Assembly: GCA_964550655.1 (NCBI GenBank)
Contig: CAZKAQ010000001.1
Coordinates: forward strand, 1-64,000
Origin: GCA-1730015 sp964550655
GTDB lineage: Bacteria > Pseudomonadota > Gammaproteobacteria > Granulosicoccales > Granulosicoccaceae
DNA: 64,000 nt
Direction: 5' to 3'
Shown here: positions 17,448 through 27,297 of the stretch, piece by piece
How the letters are laid out: the number at the start of each line of letters is the position of its first letter
Numbering within the stretch: position 1 is the stretch's first letter
Program-made: the position numbers and the translations under genes
Notes under the pieces: model-generated
The model's database searches: none
Told to the model about the DNA's origin: nothing
The model's input: only the letters and a program-made list of their open reading frames with translations

Positions 17448-20400
17448 ATGAATTCTGTAAACCCACAAGATCCCGTTGTTCCTGCAGCAAGCACCACAAG
17501 TACTGTGCAGTCCAATCCATTTGGCAAAGCAGATATGCTGCGCGCCTGTGAAATTGAGTTCGACGAGGCGACCCGTAATCGCGCCAGGCAATACGCAGAA
17601 TCGGGTGCTGTTCAACAGTTGGCGTTCAATGGCGTAAAAACACTGACAGCGACCGTCAAAGGTTCTGAAGACAAAGAATATCAGCTGAAAGTCGACATCA
17701 CCCGTGGGCGCGAGAACCTGAGCCTGCGGGGAATCTGCAGTTGTCCGGTACGAATCAACTGCAAACATGTTGGCGCTGCCTTGTACACCTGGGTAGAAAG
17801 CGAGGATGCACCGATTGCAGGAGCGGACTCGGTTGCTATCTGGCGCAATGCATTGAACAACCAGACCGAACTCGAAGACCCACAACTTTCTGCTGATAGT
17901 GTTGTGGTGTTGTACCGCATACGTCAGACCCGCATGAAGCAGGACGTGCGCTATTCAGTTGCCGCATTTTCTGCGCGTAAGCTACGCAGTGGCGGGCTCG
18001 GCAAGTCATCGCCATTGCCGCTCGATCGTCGTCATTTTGATTCCTCTGATTTAAGCAGCCGCGATGCACGCATTTGCAACGCACTGATCGGTTTGAAAGA
18101 CAGCCCCTCTGGTCTGCACCTGAGCGGCGAGCATGGCTACATGGTTTTTCGCTGGATGGTTGAAAGTGGCAATTGCTATTACGAGGCGTTCGACAGCAAG
18201 CCGTTGCGCATAGATGTAAACCGCAGCATTGCTGCAGAGTGGCGGGAGGCGAATGAAGAACTACGCAAACTTAAGCTGTCACTAACCGGTAGTCACGAAT
18301 CTTTTGTGAGTCTGCCAACACAGCCACCTTGGTATGTGATACCCGATTCGGCACGTTGCGGAGTCATTGATACCGATGTGCCGCCACGTTTTCTGGCAGG
18401 CGTACCGTATCTTCCGGCTGTCGCAGAAGAAGATGCCATGCGAATCTCGGAACTTATGGTCGAGTCGCTGGAGGCAGTTGATTTGCCGTTACCGGCAACA
18501 GTTGATATCAGACAGATAGCCGGCGTCAAGCCAAACGGTGTCATTATTCTCACCGCTCGCAAGGACGCCAGCGGCACTCATCGTTATGCTGAAATTCTGG
18601 TTGACTACGATGGTGCGCGTTTGCCTCATATGATGGCCATTGATGGCGAAAAAGAATTTCTTCATCGCCAGGCCGATGGACAGTTTGTTCGTGTAGTCAG
18701 AATGGCTGAGGATGAACTGGCCTTGATCAATGAACTTACCGGATCAAATCTGCCTGAATGGGTAACCACCCGTCAGTCCAGGGGTTCCATAATCATGAAC
18801 GTTGAGGCCAAGACCTCGCGTGACATGGTGCTATGGCAGGATCTAATAGACGGCAAGCTGTCTGATCTTCGGCAGAATGGCTGGATTATCGAACGCACAC
18901 CGGAGTTTGAGTTCCGCATCGTTACCTCCAAAGAATGGCAGATGAATGTTGATCATTCGCCGGCAAATAACTGGTTTGATCTGGCGCTGAATTTTGTCAT
19001 CGATGGTCAGTCCATTTCTTTGATCCCGATCCTTGCAAGCTTTGTTGAGCGTGTCGGGCCGGATCTGCCGCGCTACCTTGACGACCCCGACGCATCTGCC
19101 ACGGTTTGGCTTGATGAAGAAACATTGATCGAATTTCCGATAAGCCATATTCGTCCTGTGCTCGAAGTATTGATTGAAATGCATGAACACGAAGATGGCA
19201 AATTGCGCTTTTCAGATTTACAGGCAACTGTGATCAATGACATCGCACAAGGCATAGAAGAAGTCGGTGAAGTAGAACTCGACTGGGAAGTCTCCGGCAG
19301 GTTAGGAGAATTGCTGCAAAAAATAAAAGACTTCAACGGCATAGATGATGTGCCTGTGCCGGGTTCCTTGACTGCAGAATTACGAGACTACCAGCGCGAT
19401 GGTCTTAATTGGCTGCAGTTTCTGCGCGAGTTTGGTTTTGGCGGCATCCTTGCCGATGACATGGGATTGGGTAAGACAGTGCAGGCGCTTGCCACTATTC
19501 TGGTAGAAAAACAGTCAGGACGGGCGACTGCGCCTTCGTTGGTGGTAGCGCCGACAAGTTTAATGGGTAACTGGCGTCGCGAAGCTGAGAAGTTTGCACC
19601 TGATCTAAAAGTCGTTGTGTTGCACGGCACTGATCGCGCAGAACACTTCAATACACTGCAGCAGAATGACCTCCTGTTGACAACCTATGCACTGTTGACA
19701 CGAGATCACGAAGTACACAGTAAGTTTGAGTACCACTATCTTATCCTTGATGAAGCACAGGCAATTAAGAATCCGGCCACTAAACAGGCAAAAGCAGTCA
19801 GTGAGGTCAATGCAAAACATAAACTCTGCCTGACAGGTACACCGGTTGAAAATCATTTGGGTGAAGTGTGGTCGCAGTTCCGGTTTCTGATGCCGGGCTT
19901 TTTTGGTGATCAGAAGCAATTCAATCGAACCTTTAGAAATCCGATAGAAAAATCTTCAGATTCACTGGCATCAAAAGCGCTGACTAATCGTCTCAAGCCA
20001 TTTGTTATGCGTCGTAGTAAAGATGCTGTAGCGTCTGAACTGCCGTCTAAAACAGAAATCATCCATCGCGTAACTTTGCATCCGGAACAGTCCGTATTGT
20101 ATGAGGGCATACGTGCGGCGATGGAAGCCCGGGTCAGAAAAGCCCTGGCGGAGAGTGGTCTTGCTCAAAGTCATATTACCGTACTTGATGCCTTACTAAG
20201 GCTACGTCAAACCTGTCTTGACCCAAGACTTGTAAAGATGCAGAACGCGCAGAATATCTTTGCTTCGGCCAAGCTTGATGCACTTATGGAAATACTGCCA
20301 ACGTTTGTTGAAGAGGGACGCAAGGTTTTACTGTTCTCGCAGTTTACCGAGATGCTGGCTTTGATCGAAGACAAGATAGTTGAGGCGGGAATCAGTTATA

Positions 20401-20768
20401 CCAAGCTCACCGGTAAAACAAAAAAACGCGATGAAGTAGTAGATGAGTTTCAGGCCGGCAAAGTGTCAGTCTTTTTGATTTCCTTAAAAGCCGGTGGCAC
20501 CGGTTTGAACCTGACTATGGCAGATACTGTGATTCTCTATGATCCGTGGTGGAATCCTGCAGTTGAGAATCAGGCAATTGATCGGGCTCATCGTATTGGT
20601 CAGGATAAACCCGTGTTTGTTTATCGTATGATCACAGAGCAAACAGTTGAAGAAAAGATTGTCGAGATGCAGGAACGCAAGCGTAAATTGGCCAACATTG
20701 TTGTAGAGAATCAGGAGCAAGGGCTTGGCAAACTTGAACAAGACGATATTCTCGATCTTTTCACCTGA
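17448..20768 (+). CDS. SWIM zinc-finger SNF2-family DNA-dependent ATPase/helicase
   Basis: A 1,106-residue SF2 ATPase. A SWIM finger with Cys97, Cys99, Cys105 and His107 (CSCPVRINCKH) lies near the N-terminus, followed by a long ~500-residue linker domain. The Snf2 core then has Walker A DDMGLGKT (670-677), motif II DEAQ (768-771), LTGTPVENH and the C-terminal helicase motifs (AGGTGLNL, DPWWNPAVENQAIDRAHRIGQ). Such proteins remodel protein-DNA or RNA polymerase complexes, as RapA/HepA does; the specific role here is unknown. It converges with the Nudix gene. Confidence 0.93.
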   Translation: MNSVNPQDPVVPAASTTSTVQSNPFGKADMLRACEIEFDEATRNRARQYAESGAVQQLAFNGVKTLTATVKGSEDKEYQLKVDITRGRENLSLRGICSCPVRINCKHVGAALYTWVESEDAPIAGADSVAIWRNALNNQTELEDPQLSADSVVVLYRIRQTRMKQDVRYSVAAFSARKLRSGGLGKSSPLPLDRRHFDSSDLSSRDARICNALIGLKDSPSGLHLSGEHGYMVFRWMVESGNCYYEAFDSKPLRIDVNRSIAAEWREANEELRKLKLSLTGSHESFVSLPTQPPWYVIPDSARCGVIDTDVPPRFLAGVPYLPAVAEEDAMRISELMVESLEAVDLPLPATVDIRQIAGVKPNGVIILTARKDASGTHRYAEILVDYDGARLPHMMAIDGEKEFLHRQADGQFVRVVRMAEDELALINELTGSNLPEWVTTRQSRGSIIMNVEAKTSRDMVLWQDLIDGKLSDLRQNGWIIERTPEFEFRIVTSKEWQMNVDHSPANNWFDLALNFVIDGQSISLIPILASFVERVGPDLPRYLDDPDASATVWLDEETLIEFPISHIRPVLEVLIEMHEHEDGKLRFSDLQATVINDIAQGIEEVGEVELDWEVSGRLGELLQKIKDFNGIDDVPVPGSLTAELRDYQRDGLNWLQFLREFGFGGILADDMGLGKTVQALATILVEKQSGRATAPSLVVAPTSLMGNWRREAEKFAPDLKVVVLHGTDRAEHFNTLQQNDLLLTTYALLTRDHEVHSKFEYHYLILDEAQAIKNPATKQAKAVSEVNAKHKLCLTGTPVENHLGEVWSQFRFLMPGFFGDQKQFNRTFRNPIEKSSDSLASKALTNRLKPFVMRRSKDAVASELPSKTEIIHRVTLHPEQSVLYEGIRAAMEARVRKALAESGLAQSHITVLDALLRLRQTCLDPRLVKMQNAQNIFASAKLDALMEILPTFVEEGRKVLLFSQFTEMLALIEDKIVEAGISYTKLTGKTKKRDEVVDEFQAGKVSVFLISLKAGGTGLNLTMADTVILYDPWWNPAVENQAIDRAHRIGQDKPVFVYRMITEQTVEEKIVEMQERKRKLANIVVENQEQGLGKLEQDDILDLFT

Positions 20769-20804
20769 GCACCTGTAGCGGCAGCCGTCACCAAAGATGG
20801 CTCT

Positions 20805-21485
20805 CTAACGCCATGCAAATCTGGGTTGTCCAAAGTGTGCGACGCGGGTTGTTCTGCCCAGTAGTGCAACTTCTCTGAACTGGTACATGATAGCGGCTGT
20901 CGGACTATAAATAGTAGTGCCGACGCTTGGTAAATAGAGAGACATGACATCATGTTCTGTAGCTGCGGTATTATTTTCGACGTTTTGTCCCGGTAATATG
21001 TCGGACTCTTCTCTCTCATGACTTAAATTAAGATCAATTGAGGCAAGTTCTGCCAGTGGAACCTGATAGACCGCGGTAACCTCATCAGGGTTTGCTTTTA
21101 GACTGTTAAGATCATCAATCCAGACTACCACCGGGGTGATATTAAAGCCCGAGTGAGTCGGCATATCATCCAGAAGCCCGAGTACAGAATTCTCACTCTG
21201 CTGTAAGCCCAGTTCTTCCTGTAATTCTCTTAGCGCCGCTTCAACTATGGATTCGTCTTTATCTACTTTGCCACCGGGCAAGGCAAACTGGCCGGCGTGT
21301 TTTCGAAGTTTGTTGCTTCTTTGAGTTAGCAATATACAGGCAGAGGATGAGTCATCTATAACGGAAACACCAACGACTACCGCGGCCGGAGTCAGTTGAT
21401 CGGATGCGCTGCCTGTACGATTAAACCTATTTAATCTGAGCTGTATCTGTTCGCGCAGTTCCCGGCTGTGGTCTACATTCGGCAC
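20805..21485 (-). CDS. Nudix hydrolase, CoA pyrophosphatase (NudL/UPF0035) type
   Basis: 226-residue Nudix protein. The Nudix box runs from GGKVDKDES through RELQEELGL (GX5EX7REUXEEXGU). The preceding LLTQRSNKLRKHAGQFALPGG matches the NuCoA signature of enzymes that cleave CoA or acyl-CoA to 3',5'-ADP and phosphopantetheine. That signature is the basis for the substrate call; activity is inferred. It lies 32 bases downstream of the DUF924 gene on the same strand, so co-transcription is likely. Confidence 0.88.
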   Translation of the reverse strand: MPNVDHSRELREQIQLRLNRFNRTGSASDQLTPAAVVVGVSVIDDSSSACILLTQRSNKLRKHAGQFALPGGKVDKDESIVEAALRELQEELGLQQSENSVLGLLDDMPTHSGFNITPVVVWIDDLNSLKANPDEVTAVYQVPLAELASIDLNLSHEREESDILPGQNVENNTAATEHDVMSLYLPSVGTTIYSPTAAIMYQFREVALLGRTTRVAHFGQPRFAWR

Positions 21486-21517
21486 TGTCTAACCTGTCTG
21501 CTTGATTATTCGGGTTT

Positions 21518-22063
21518 TCAAAATGCCGAGCCGGGCGTCTTTAGAAATTCCAGTTCCTCTGTACTGGATTCTCTGTTGAGTATCTTATTGCGGTGAGGGT
21601 AGCGGCCGAACTGATTGATGATCTTCTGATGGCGTAACTCGTATTCAATTGAGTTGTCCAGACCTGTGCTTTTAAAAAGTTCTACTGCAACCTCATGAAT
21701 TACGGCTGACTCACTATGCATATATGGCATGAGCAGAAAAGACTGCTTTATTGGATCAAGATCATCAAGGCAACCATGTGAAACTGCCTCCTGCGCTAAC
21801 GCGAGTGCAAGCGGATCACTTTCGAAAGCAAGTGGCGTATTTCGGTGAATATTTCGCGAGAATTGATCAAGGACAATAATTTCAGCCAATCGACCCTCCG
21901 CGTCTTTTCGCCAGTGGAATAGCTCTGATTTTGCAGCTGACGCCTGCAGCTGGCTGAACTGTGCGGTTAACAGCAAATCAAATTCATCATCTTTTTTAAA
22001 CCACTGTTTACTGTCTATGGCATTGAACCAGAAATCGATGATGTACTCGGGTGTTTGTGACAT
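21518..22063 (-). CDS. DUF924 family protein
   Basis: 181-residue, mainly helical protein with the DUF924 hallmarks: an IIDFWF start, LAEIIVLDQFSRNIHR in the middle, and HQKIINQFGRYPHRN near the end. The fold is TPR-like in solved members; no biochemical role is established. Same strand as, and just upstream of, the Nudix gene. Confidence 0.88.
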   Translation of the reverse strand: MSQTPEYIIDFWFNAIDSKQWFKKDDEFDLLLTAQFSQLQASAAKSELFHWRKDAEGRLAEIIVLDQFSRNIHRNTPLAFESDPLALALAQEAVSHGCLDDLDPIKQSFLLMPYMHSESAVIHEVAVELFKSTGLDNSIEYELRHQKIINQFGRYPHRNKILNRESSTEELEFLKTPGSAF

Positions 22064-22190
22064 ATCTATTATTTATTGATAGTGGTGGATTGATACCGGT
22101 TTTATAAAACGCGCTTTGATCGATTTTAAATTAAGTCGCGTTCATATAGTAGCGCTGATCTGAAAGGAGTTAAATTCATGATCACCGGGG

Positions 22191-23192
22191 TCATGTTGTA
22201 CTTTTATCCAGGTAGTCATCAATATAGTCTTGCACGACTGCTTCCAGAGAGCTGTCGACTGGCAGGCCAAGCTTCATGGCCCTGTTGTTATCAATCTGCG
22301 TTGGCCAGCCGGATACTATTGTCGCAATAGATTCATCCGGCTCGATGATATGCTCGCCAAGATGACGATTGCCTGCGACATTTTTCAGTGCCGTCATCAT
22401 CGCTTCAACAGTGGCATTGATTGCCGGCAGGCCCACCGCCCGGTCTGTGCCAAGCTCGTTTGCCGGTACTTCAGCCAAACAGATAATTCCATTTACTATG
22501 TTGCGGTAACCGAGTACCGGCATCATTTGCTTCGGATCTACCGGAATCTTGCAGGCCTGCCCTGTTAAAGGCTCGCGAAACAAACCGCTGACGAAACTCG
22601 ATGCTGCCAGATTGGGTTTTCCGGGCCTTACAATAACGGTTGGCAGTCTGGCGCTGCGACCATCGAGAAAGCCCTTGCGGCTATAGTCATTGATCAGTAG
22701 CTCACCGATAGCTTTTGTTACACCGTAAGTAGTTTGTGGTGTGAGCTTGGTCGCGTCACTGACCTGTTCAGGCATGGTGTCGCCGCCGAAGCCCGCCAGT
22801 GAACTGGTAAATACAACACGGGCATTGTTGTTTTGTGCTCTGATGGATTCCAGTAGATAGCGGGTGCCATCAAGATTTACTTTTAAGGCAAGATCAAAAT
22901 CCTGTTCGCCGTGGCCGCTGACAATCGAGGCGAGATGAAAAACTACATCGTATGTGTGATCAAAAAGCAAGCTTAGCTGGTGCTTGTCAGAGATATCGCC
23001 AAGCCGGGTTTCAACTAGGTGATGCTCTTTCAGACCATCGTGCCAGTAAACCGGTTCTGCCACATCTGCCAGCACTATCTTTGTAATATCTGCTGTCGGC
23101 TGGCGGTCGAGGTTCAGTTTTCGTAATCTCAGACATTCAAGTGCCAGCCTTTGACCAATGAAGCCCGCACCACCGGTAATAAGTATATTCAT
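22191..23192 (-). CDS. SDR-family dehydrogenase, D-erythronate dehydrogenase (DenD)-like
   Basis: 333-residue extended short-chain dehydrogenase. The NAD-binding motif GGAGFIG is at 7-13 and the catalytic YxxxK is in TTYGVTKAIGE, with an upstream FTSSLAGFG serine. Whole-length similarity is to DenD, which oxidises D-erythronate at C2 in a C4-sugar-acid pathway. The partner genes otnI, otnK and otnC are not in the window, so the substrate is not certain and a sugar epimerase-type role remains possible. Monocistronic; divergent from the 23319 gene. Confidence 0.78.
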   Translation of the reverse strand: MNILITGGAGFIGQRLALECLRLRKLNLDRQPTADITKIVLADVAEPVYWHDGLKEHHLVETRLGDISDKHQLSLLFDHTYDVVFHLASIVSGHGEQDFDLALKVNLDGTRYLLESIRAQNNNARVVFTSSLAGFGGDTMPEQVSDATKLTPQTTYGVTKAIGELLINDYSRKGFLDGRSARLPTVIVRPGKPNLAASSFVSGLFREPLTGQACKIPVDPKQMMPVLGYRNIVNGIICLAEVPANELGTDRAVGLPAINATVEAMMTALKNVAGNRHLGEHIIEPDESIATIVSGWPTQIDNNRAMKLGLPVDSSLEAVVQDYIDDYLDKSTT

Positions 23193-23318
23193 CTTGTTTA
23201 TCCCGGATTATTGTTCATACGGCGAGCATATCGTGCAGAGGTTTGTTTTCACAGTGCCTTGTCTTTAAATCTTAGGTATTCTTGTATCAGACAGACAACC
23301 AGATAGCAGAGGATTTTA

Positions 23319-24020
23319 ATGTCGATTCATCCGGATCTTGATCTCCAGGGCACAATACGACCCGGGCTGGATATCCTTGCGAATGAAATTATCATCGGGC
23401 TTAAGAAACGATTGCGTTACACAAAAAACCCCCGTATCTACCAACCTGGCCTGGTCATTTCAACACCGGCACAGTCGTTACTTGAATATGAGCTGGGGCA
23501 GGTGGAGCGTTGTCATGCTGAACTTGGCAGATATGTGTTTGCAACGCAGGATGCCTACACCGATGTATCAGAGGTGTCGAGCGTTATCAAGCGTGATAAA
23601 CCGCAAAGTCCTGTCAGAGTCATGGCCAGTGGGGTTGGACAGCGGATTATTGAATTCTACCTGCGTTGGATAGATCAATATTGTACTGACAGCGATGAAT
23701 CCAACACCTATGGTGAAACGGTTACCGCTGATGTTGCTGTACTGCTTGCCATCATGGAGCGTGTTAACCTGGGAAAGCAGGTTGCCGAATCAAAATTTGT
23801 TGAATTAACCGATGACTTCATTGCAACTGGTGGTGACAGAGAAGCCATGCTTAAGCTGATCGTACGCAAAGATCGTGAACAAAAAGTGATTGAGCTTTCC
23901 AGAAACCTGGCCAGACACTATGAGCTGCCCGAGTCGGCAGCGGTTGACGTATTTGAGTTTATGATTGCAGTAACGGTTGATATAGAAGTAGATTATTTGC
24001 ACATGCGGCTTGGTGATTGA
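23319..24020 (+). CDS. Hypothetical protein, weak chorismate-mutase-like N-terminus
   Basis: A 233-residue soluble, mostly helical protein. The first ~45 residues (LDILANEIIIGLKKRLRYTKNP) resemble the first helix of AroQ-type chorismate mutases, where an acidic residue and a downstream Arg/Lys line the active site. The rest has helix-rich features but no motif I can name. Chorismate mutase activity is therefore a weak guess. The start ATG is preceded by AGAGGA. Divergent from the DenD-like gene, with an imperfect terminator after the stop. Confidence 0.55.
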   Translation: MSIHPDLDLQGTIRPGLDILANEIIIGLKKRLRYTKNPRIYQPGLVISTPAQSLLEYELGQVERCHAELGRYVFATQDAYTDVSEVSSVIKRDKPQSPVRVMASGVGQRIIEFYLRWIDQYCTDSDESNTYGETVTADVAVLLAIMERVNLGKQVAESKFVELTDDFIATGGDREAMLKLIVRKDREQKVIELSRNLARHYELPESAAVDVFEFMIAVTVDIEVDYLHMRLGD

Positions 24021-24078
24021 ATAGCAAAAAATAGTAAATCTCAATTCTTCGAGTTATACAAAGACACTATAGATCTAA

Positions 24079-24097
24079 TCCCGAGATCTGCGGGATA
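24079..24097 (+). terminator. Weak stem-loop after the 23319 gene
   Basis: ATCCCG and CGGGAT pair around a 7-base loop, followed by ATTTAAT. The stem is only 6 bp and the U-run is poor, so termination is uncertain. Confidence 0.3.
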
Positions 24098-24118
24098 TTT
24101 AATCACGGACTCAAACTG

Positions 24119-24146
24119 CTTATAAGCAAATCATCTGTAGTATAAT
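24119..24146 (+). promoter_or_regulatory. Candidate promoter for sulP
   Basis: A perfect TATAAT lies at 24141-24146, ~145 bases before the transporter ATG. The sequence at -35 spacing (GCTTAT) is poor, so the call rests on the -10 element. Confidence 0.38.
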
Positions 24147-24288
24147 GCTTTCGAAAATTAGCGTATCTGCTTGCTGCACTGTCATAGTGCGGTCTGATAA
24201 TCCAAAACGCGGCGGTCATTCGCGATAACTACTACCTGCTACCCATCTGATCTGTTCGGGATTTGAATGTGCGGAATAATCCACACCA

Positions 24289-26073
24289 ATGAATAACTAT
24301 TTAACACTTCTGCTAAGCGAGGCGAAACTTCGTTTTGTACCTTTTCTGGACTGGATTTTTGAACTTAAAAACCCGGCTGTTTTAAGGGCTGATGTGATTG
24401 CGGGAATCACTGTTGCCTTAGTGTTAATTCCGCAATCTATGGCCTATGCGCAACTTGCAGGCCTGCCGCCGCAAATGGGCTTGTATGCCGCATTTCTGGT
24501 GCCCATTGTTGCCGCGTTGTTCGGTTCCTCCAGACAACTACAAAATGGTCCTGTGGCGATTATTTCTTTAATGACAGCAGCGGCACTGTTACCGCTGAAC
24601 TTAGAGGCCACACAATATATTGCCTACGCCGCGATGATTGCTATTCTGGCGGGTGTTATACAAATGGTGCTGGGTTTTTTACGTTTGGGCGTAATGGTGG
24701 ATTTCCTTTCCCATCCGGTGGTTATCGGTTTTACCAACGCCGCTGCAATCGTCATCGCCAGCACTCAAATTGGTAAAATTCTCGGCGTAAATCCTGAAGC
24801 CGGTGAACATCTCTACAACACTTTATGGAATGTTCTTTTGGCTGTACCGCAAACACATTTTGCGACTCTGGCGATGGGTCTTTTTTCTCTCGCATTACTG
24901 TTTGGTTTAAAAAAATTCGCACCCAAACTGCCAAATATCATTCTTACGATAATTGTCACGATTCTGGTTTCGTGGGCAATTGGCTATGAAAAAATGAACG
25001 GTGCTATTGTCGGTGAAATCGAGAGTGGCCTGCCTTCGCTTGTGATGCCGGTTATAGATTCCGAACATATCGGGTTCCTGATGTTGCCTGCTTTTATGAT
25101 CGCTCTGTTAAGTTTTGTAGAAGCATTTTCGATCGCAAAAGCCGTTGCATCTAAAACTCGCCAACATCTCTCTGCAGATCAGGAAATGGTTGGTAAGGGT
25201 CTGGCCAATATTGTTGCAGGGGTAACTCAGGGCTATGCGGTTTCGGGGTCTTTCTCACGCACGGCAGTCGCTTTTGATGCCGGTGCAAAAACAGGCTTTG
25301 CGGCTATCGTATCCGGAATTATTGTCGGCATTACCTTATTGTTTTTGACACCTTTGCTTTATCACTTACCTGTGGCTACTCTTGCGGCTGTAATCATTGT
25401 TGCTGTCATAAGTTTGTTTCACTTTGAACCATTCAAACACGCCTGGAAGGTAAATCCACATGATGGTTTTGTTGCATTAATAACTTTCCTGACAACCTTA
25501 TATTTCGCACCTCATTTGGAATGGGGTATTCTTGTTGGTGTTGTTTTATCGTTGGTTTTTTATATTTATCGCACCATGCAACCGCATTTTGCTGAAGTAG
25601 CGTTGAACGATGAAGGTGTCTACCGGGATGCCCATCTAAATTCACTCGAAACCAGCGAAACAGTTGCTTTCTATCGTTATGATGGAGATCTCTACTTTGC
25701 AAATGCAGGTTATTTGGAGCGTAAGCTGCTTAATGCCGTGGCTGACAAGCCAAACCTTAAAGTCATTGTTCTGGATCTGGAAGCGGTAGATCAAATCGAT
25801 GCCACAGGAGAGGAAATGCTCGGCCACATGTCTTCGCGCCTGGCGGAGGCAGGAATAGAATTCTATTTCTCCCGTGTTAAGTTCAAAGTAGTGGATGCGC
25901 TCAAGCGCTCGGGGCTATACGACAGAATCGGTGCTGAGCATTTCTATGTTAAGCGTATCCGTGCAATCAAGGCAATTAAGGAAAAGTATGGTGATAGCGT
26001 GGATGTCAGCCACCTGATTTATCATAAGCCAGTAGAGAATACAGAATCCGGCGATGATCAACTAACTAGGTAA
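24289..26073 (+). CDS. SulP family anion transporter with STAS domain
   Basis: 594-residue inner-membrane protein. The N-terminal two thirds is the SLC26/SulP transporter domain with the signature AGITVALVLIPQSMAYAQLAGLPP and about 10-12 hydrophobic segments. The C-terminal ~130 residues form a cytoplasmic STAS domain (VIVLDLEAVDQIDATG). Members carry sulfate, bicarbonate or dicarboxylates; no carbonic anhydrase or sulfur gene is adjacent, so the substrate is open. Base composition looks AT-richer than its neighbours by eye. Confidence 0.92.
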   Translation: MNNYLTLLLSEAKLRFVPFLDWIFELKNPAVLRADVIAGITVALVLIPQSMAYAQLAGLPPQMGLYAAFLVPIVAALFGSSRQLQNGPVAIISLMTAAALLPLNLEATQYIAYAAMIAILAGVIQMVLGFLRLGVMVDFLSHPVVIGFTNAAAIVIASTQIGKILGVNPEAGEHLYNTLWNVLLAVPQTHFATLAMGLFSLALLFGLKKFAPKLPNIILTIIVTILVSWAIGYEKMNGAIVGEIESGLPSLVMPVIDSEHIGFLMLPAFMIALLSFVEAFSIAKAVASKTRQHLSADQEMVGKGLANIVAGVTQGYAVSGSFSRTAVAFDAGAKTGFAAIVSGIIVGITLLFLTPLLYHLPVATLAAVIIVAVISLFHFEPFKHAWKVNPHDGFVALITFLTTLYFAPHLEWGILVGVVLSLVFYIYRTMQPHFAEVALNDEGVYRDAHLNSLETSETVAFYRYDGDLYFANAGYLERKLLNAVADKPNLKVIVLDLEAVDQIDATGEEMLGHMSSRLAEAGIEFYFSRVKFKVVDALKRSGLYDRIGAEHFYVKRIRAIKAIKEKYGDSVDVSHLIYHKPVENTESGDDQLTR

Positions 26074-26083
26074 ACATTGATGT

Positions 26084-26112
26084 GACTAGCCCGGATTAGT
26101 CAGCCGGTTTTC
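26084..26112. terminator. Possible shared terminator between convergent genes
   Basis: GACTA (26084-26088) pairs with TAGTC (26097-26101) and is followed on the plus strand by CCGGTTTTC. It lies between the convergent sulP and oxygenase genes. The stem is short. Confidence 0.3.
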
Positions 26113-26119
26113 TGTTCAA

Positions 26120-27157
26120 TTACTCCCCTTGCACTACAGCCTGGCTTTGCGCATACGATATAGCAGGGTATTTAGGCGGATTGTTATCGTCATAGCAGCT
26201 TGGAACACAGTTCATTACATAGTGTGGATTTGCATTGAAGAAAAAAGGAATGGAATAGCGCGACTGATCACCTGTGTTGTTGTTGGCAAAGTGTCTTGTG
26301 CTCAGGAATCTGTCGTTTGTCCATTGCTTGAGTAGTTCTCCGGTGTTTACAATAAAAGTGTCTTTCGCTGCGGGCGCTTTTACCCAGACCTTACGCCGTT
26401 CACTAAATACAGTCAGACCCGGCTGATCCTGCGCCAGTATTGTGAGAAACGAAGTATCTACATGCGGTGCAATACCAAATGAACTACCCGCTTCTTCTTT
26501 CACCGGAGGATAGTGCGTCATACGAAGTCGAAATAACGGGTCAATAAATGCATCATTGAAAAAATCACCCGGCATATCTAACGCTCTGGCGTATATCGGT
26601 AGCAGCCGCTTGCCCAGTTGCTGCATCTCTTGTGCATACTGTTCAACCTGTTGTCGAAAGCCAGGTAGCTTTTCTGTTTCGGGCCACTGATTATCATCCA
26701 TGCCCAGTTGATCATCGCACTTGATAATATATGCCTCGTTAACATTGCCGGTTTGACGCGCTGGCAGCTTGCGATTCTTTAAAGGCAAATATCCCATACC
26801 GCCCACCGGCCAGTCAGGTCGATCCATCAGAATTTTATTTTTGAAATCTATTGGCATGGAGTGGAAACGACGCACCTGATCAAATGTATTTTCCTGAACC
26901 TGGCTGCTGATATAGTGTCCGGTGATGGAGAGGAACCCGGTTTCCTCGCAGGCCAGGCGTAGTTGTTCCGCTACCTCACTCAGCGCACTGTCGCTACCGG
27001 TAGAGAAGTACTCGCTCAAGTCTATCAGTGGAATATCGTCAGCCAGGGCATCTTCCGGTTCGGACGTATCCCATTGTTCGGAATCATCGCGCAGTTGCTG
27101 CTCTTTTTTTTGCGCATCAAATGGTGTGTTAGCCGACGTGGTATTGGAGGTAGTCAT
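26120..27157 (-). CDS. 2-oxoglutarate/Fe(II)-dependent oxygenase, isopenicillin-N-synthase family
   Basis: 345-residue protein of the plant/bacterial 2OG-Fe(II) dioxygenase family. The N-terminal DIOX_N region has IPLIDLSEYF and CEETGFLSITGH. The catalytic part shows the His-x-Asp of APHVDTSFLT, the distal His in LSTRHFANN and the 2OG-binding Arg-x-Ser in SRYSIPFFF. I start at ATG 27157 (MTTSNTTS); the 46-codon upstream extension is not family-like. Substrate unknown. The stretch before residue 55 is Asp/Glu/Gln-rich and variable. It follows dps by about 140 bases on the same strand. Confidence 0.87.
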   Translation of the reverse strand: MTTSNTTSANTPFDAQKKEQQLRDDSEQWDTSEPEDALADDIPLIDLSEYFSTGSDSALSEVAEQLRLACEETGFLSITGHYISSQVQENTFDQVRRFHSMPIDFKNKILMDRPDWPVGGMGYLPLKNRKLPARQTGNVNEAYIIKCDDQLGMDDNQWPETEKLPGFRQQVEQYAQEMQQLGKRLLPIYARALDMPGDFFNDAFIDPLFRLRMTHYPPVKEEAGSSFGIAPHVDTSFLTILAQDQPGLTVFSERRKVWVKAPAAKDTFIVNTGELLKQWTNDRFLSTRHFANNNTGDQSRYSIPFFFNANPHYVMNCVPSCYDDNNPPKYPAISYAQSQAVVQGE

Positions 27158-27297
27158 AGTTTTACTGTAGTGGTTTTGATATTTAGTTTGATGCGGTGGT
27201 TGTTGCGATTGAATATAGCCTGTCAGTAGGTCGGGATTGCGAGCAGCGTGCCGCACAAACGGCCCGCTGTGTAGTGACAAAATAAAATGACACAATA

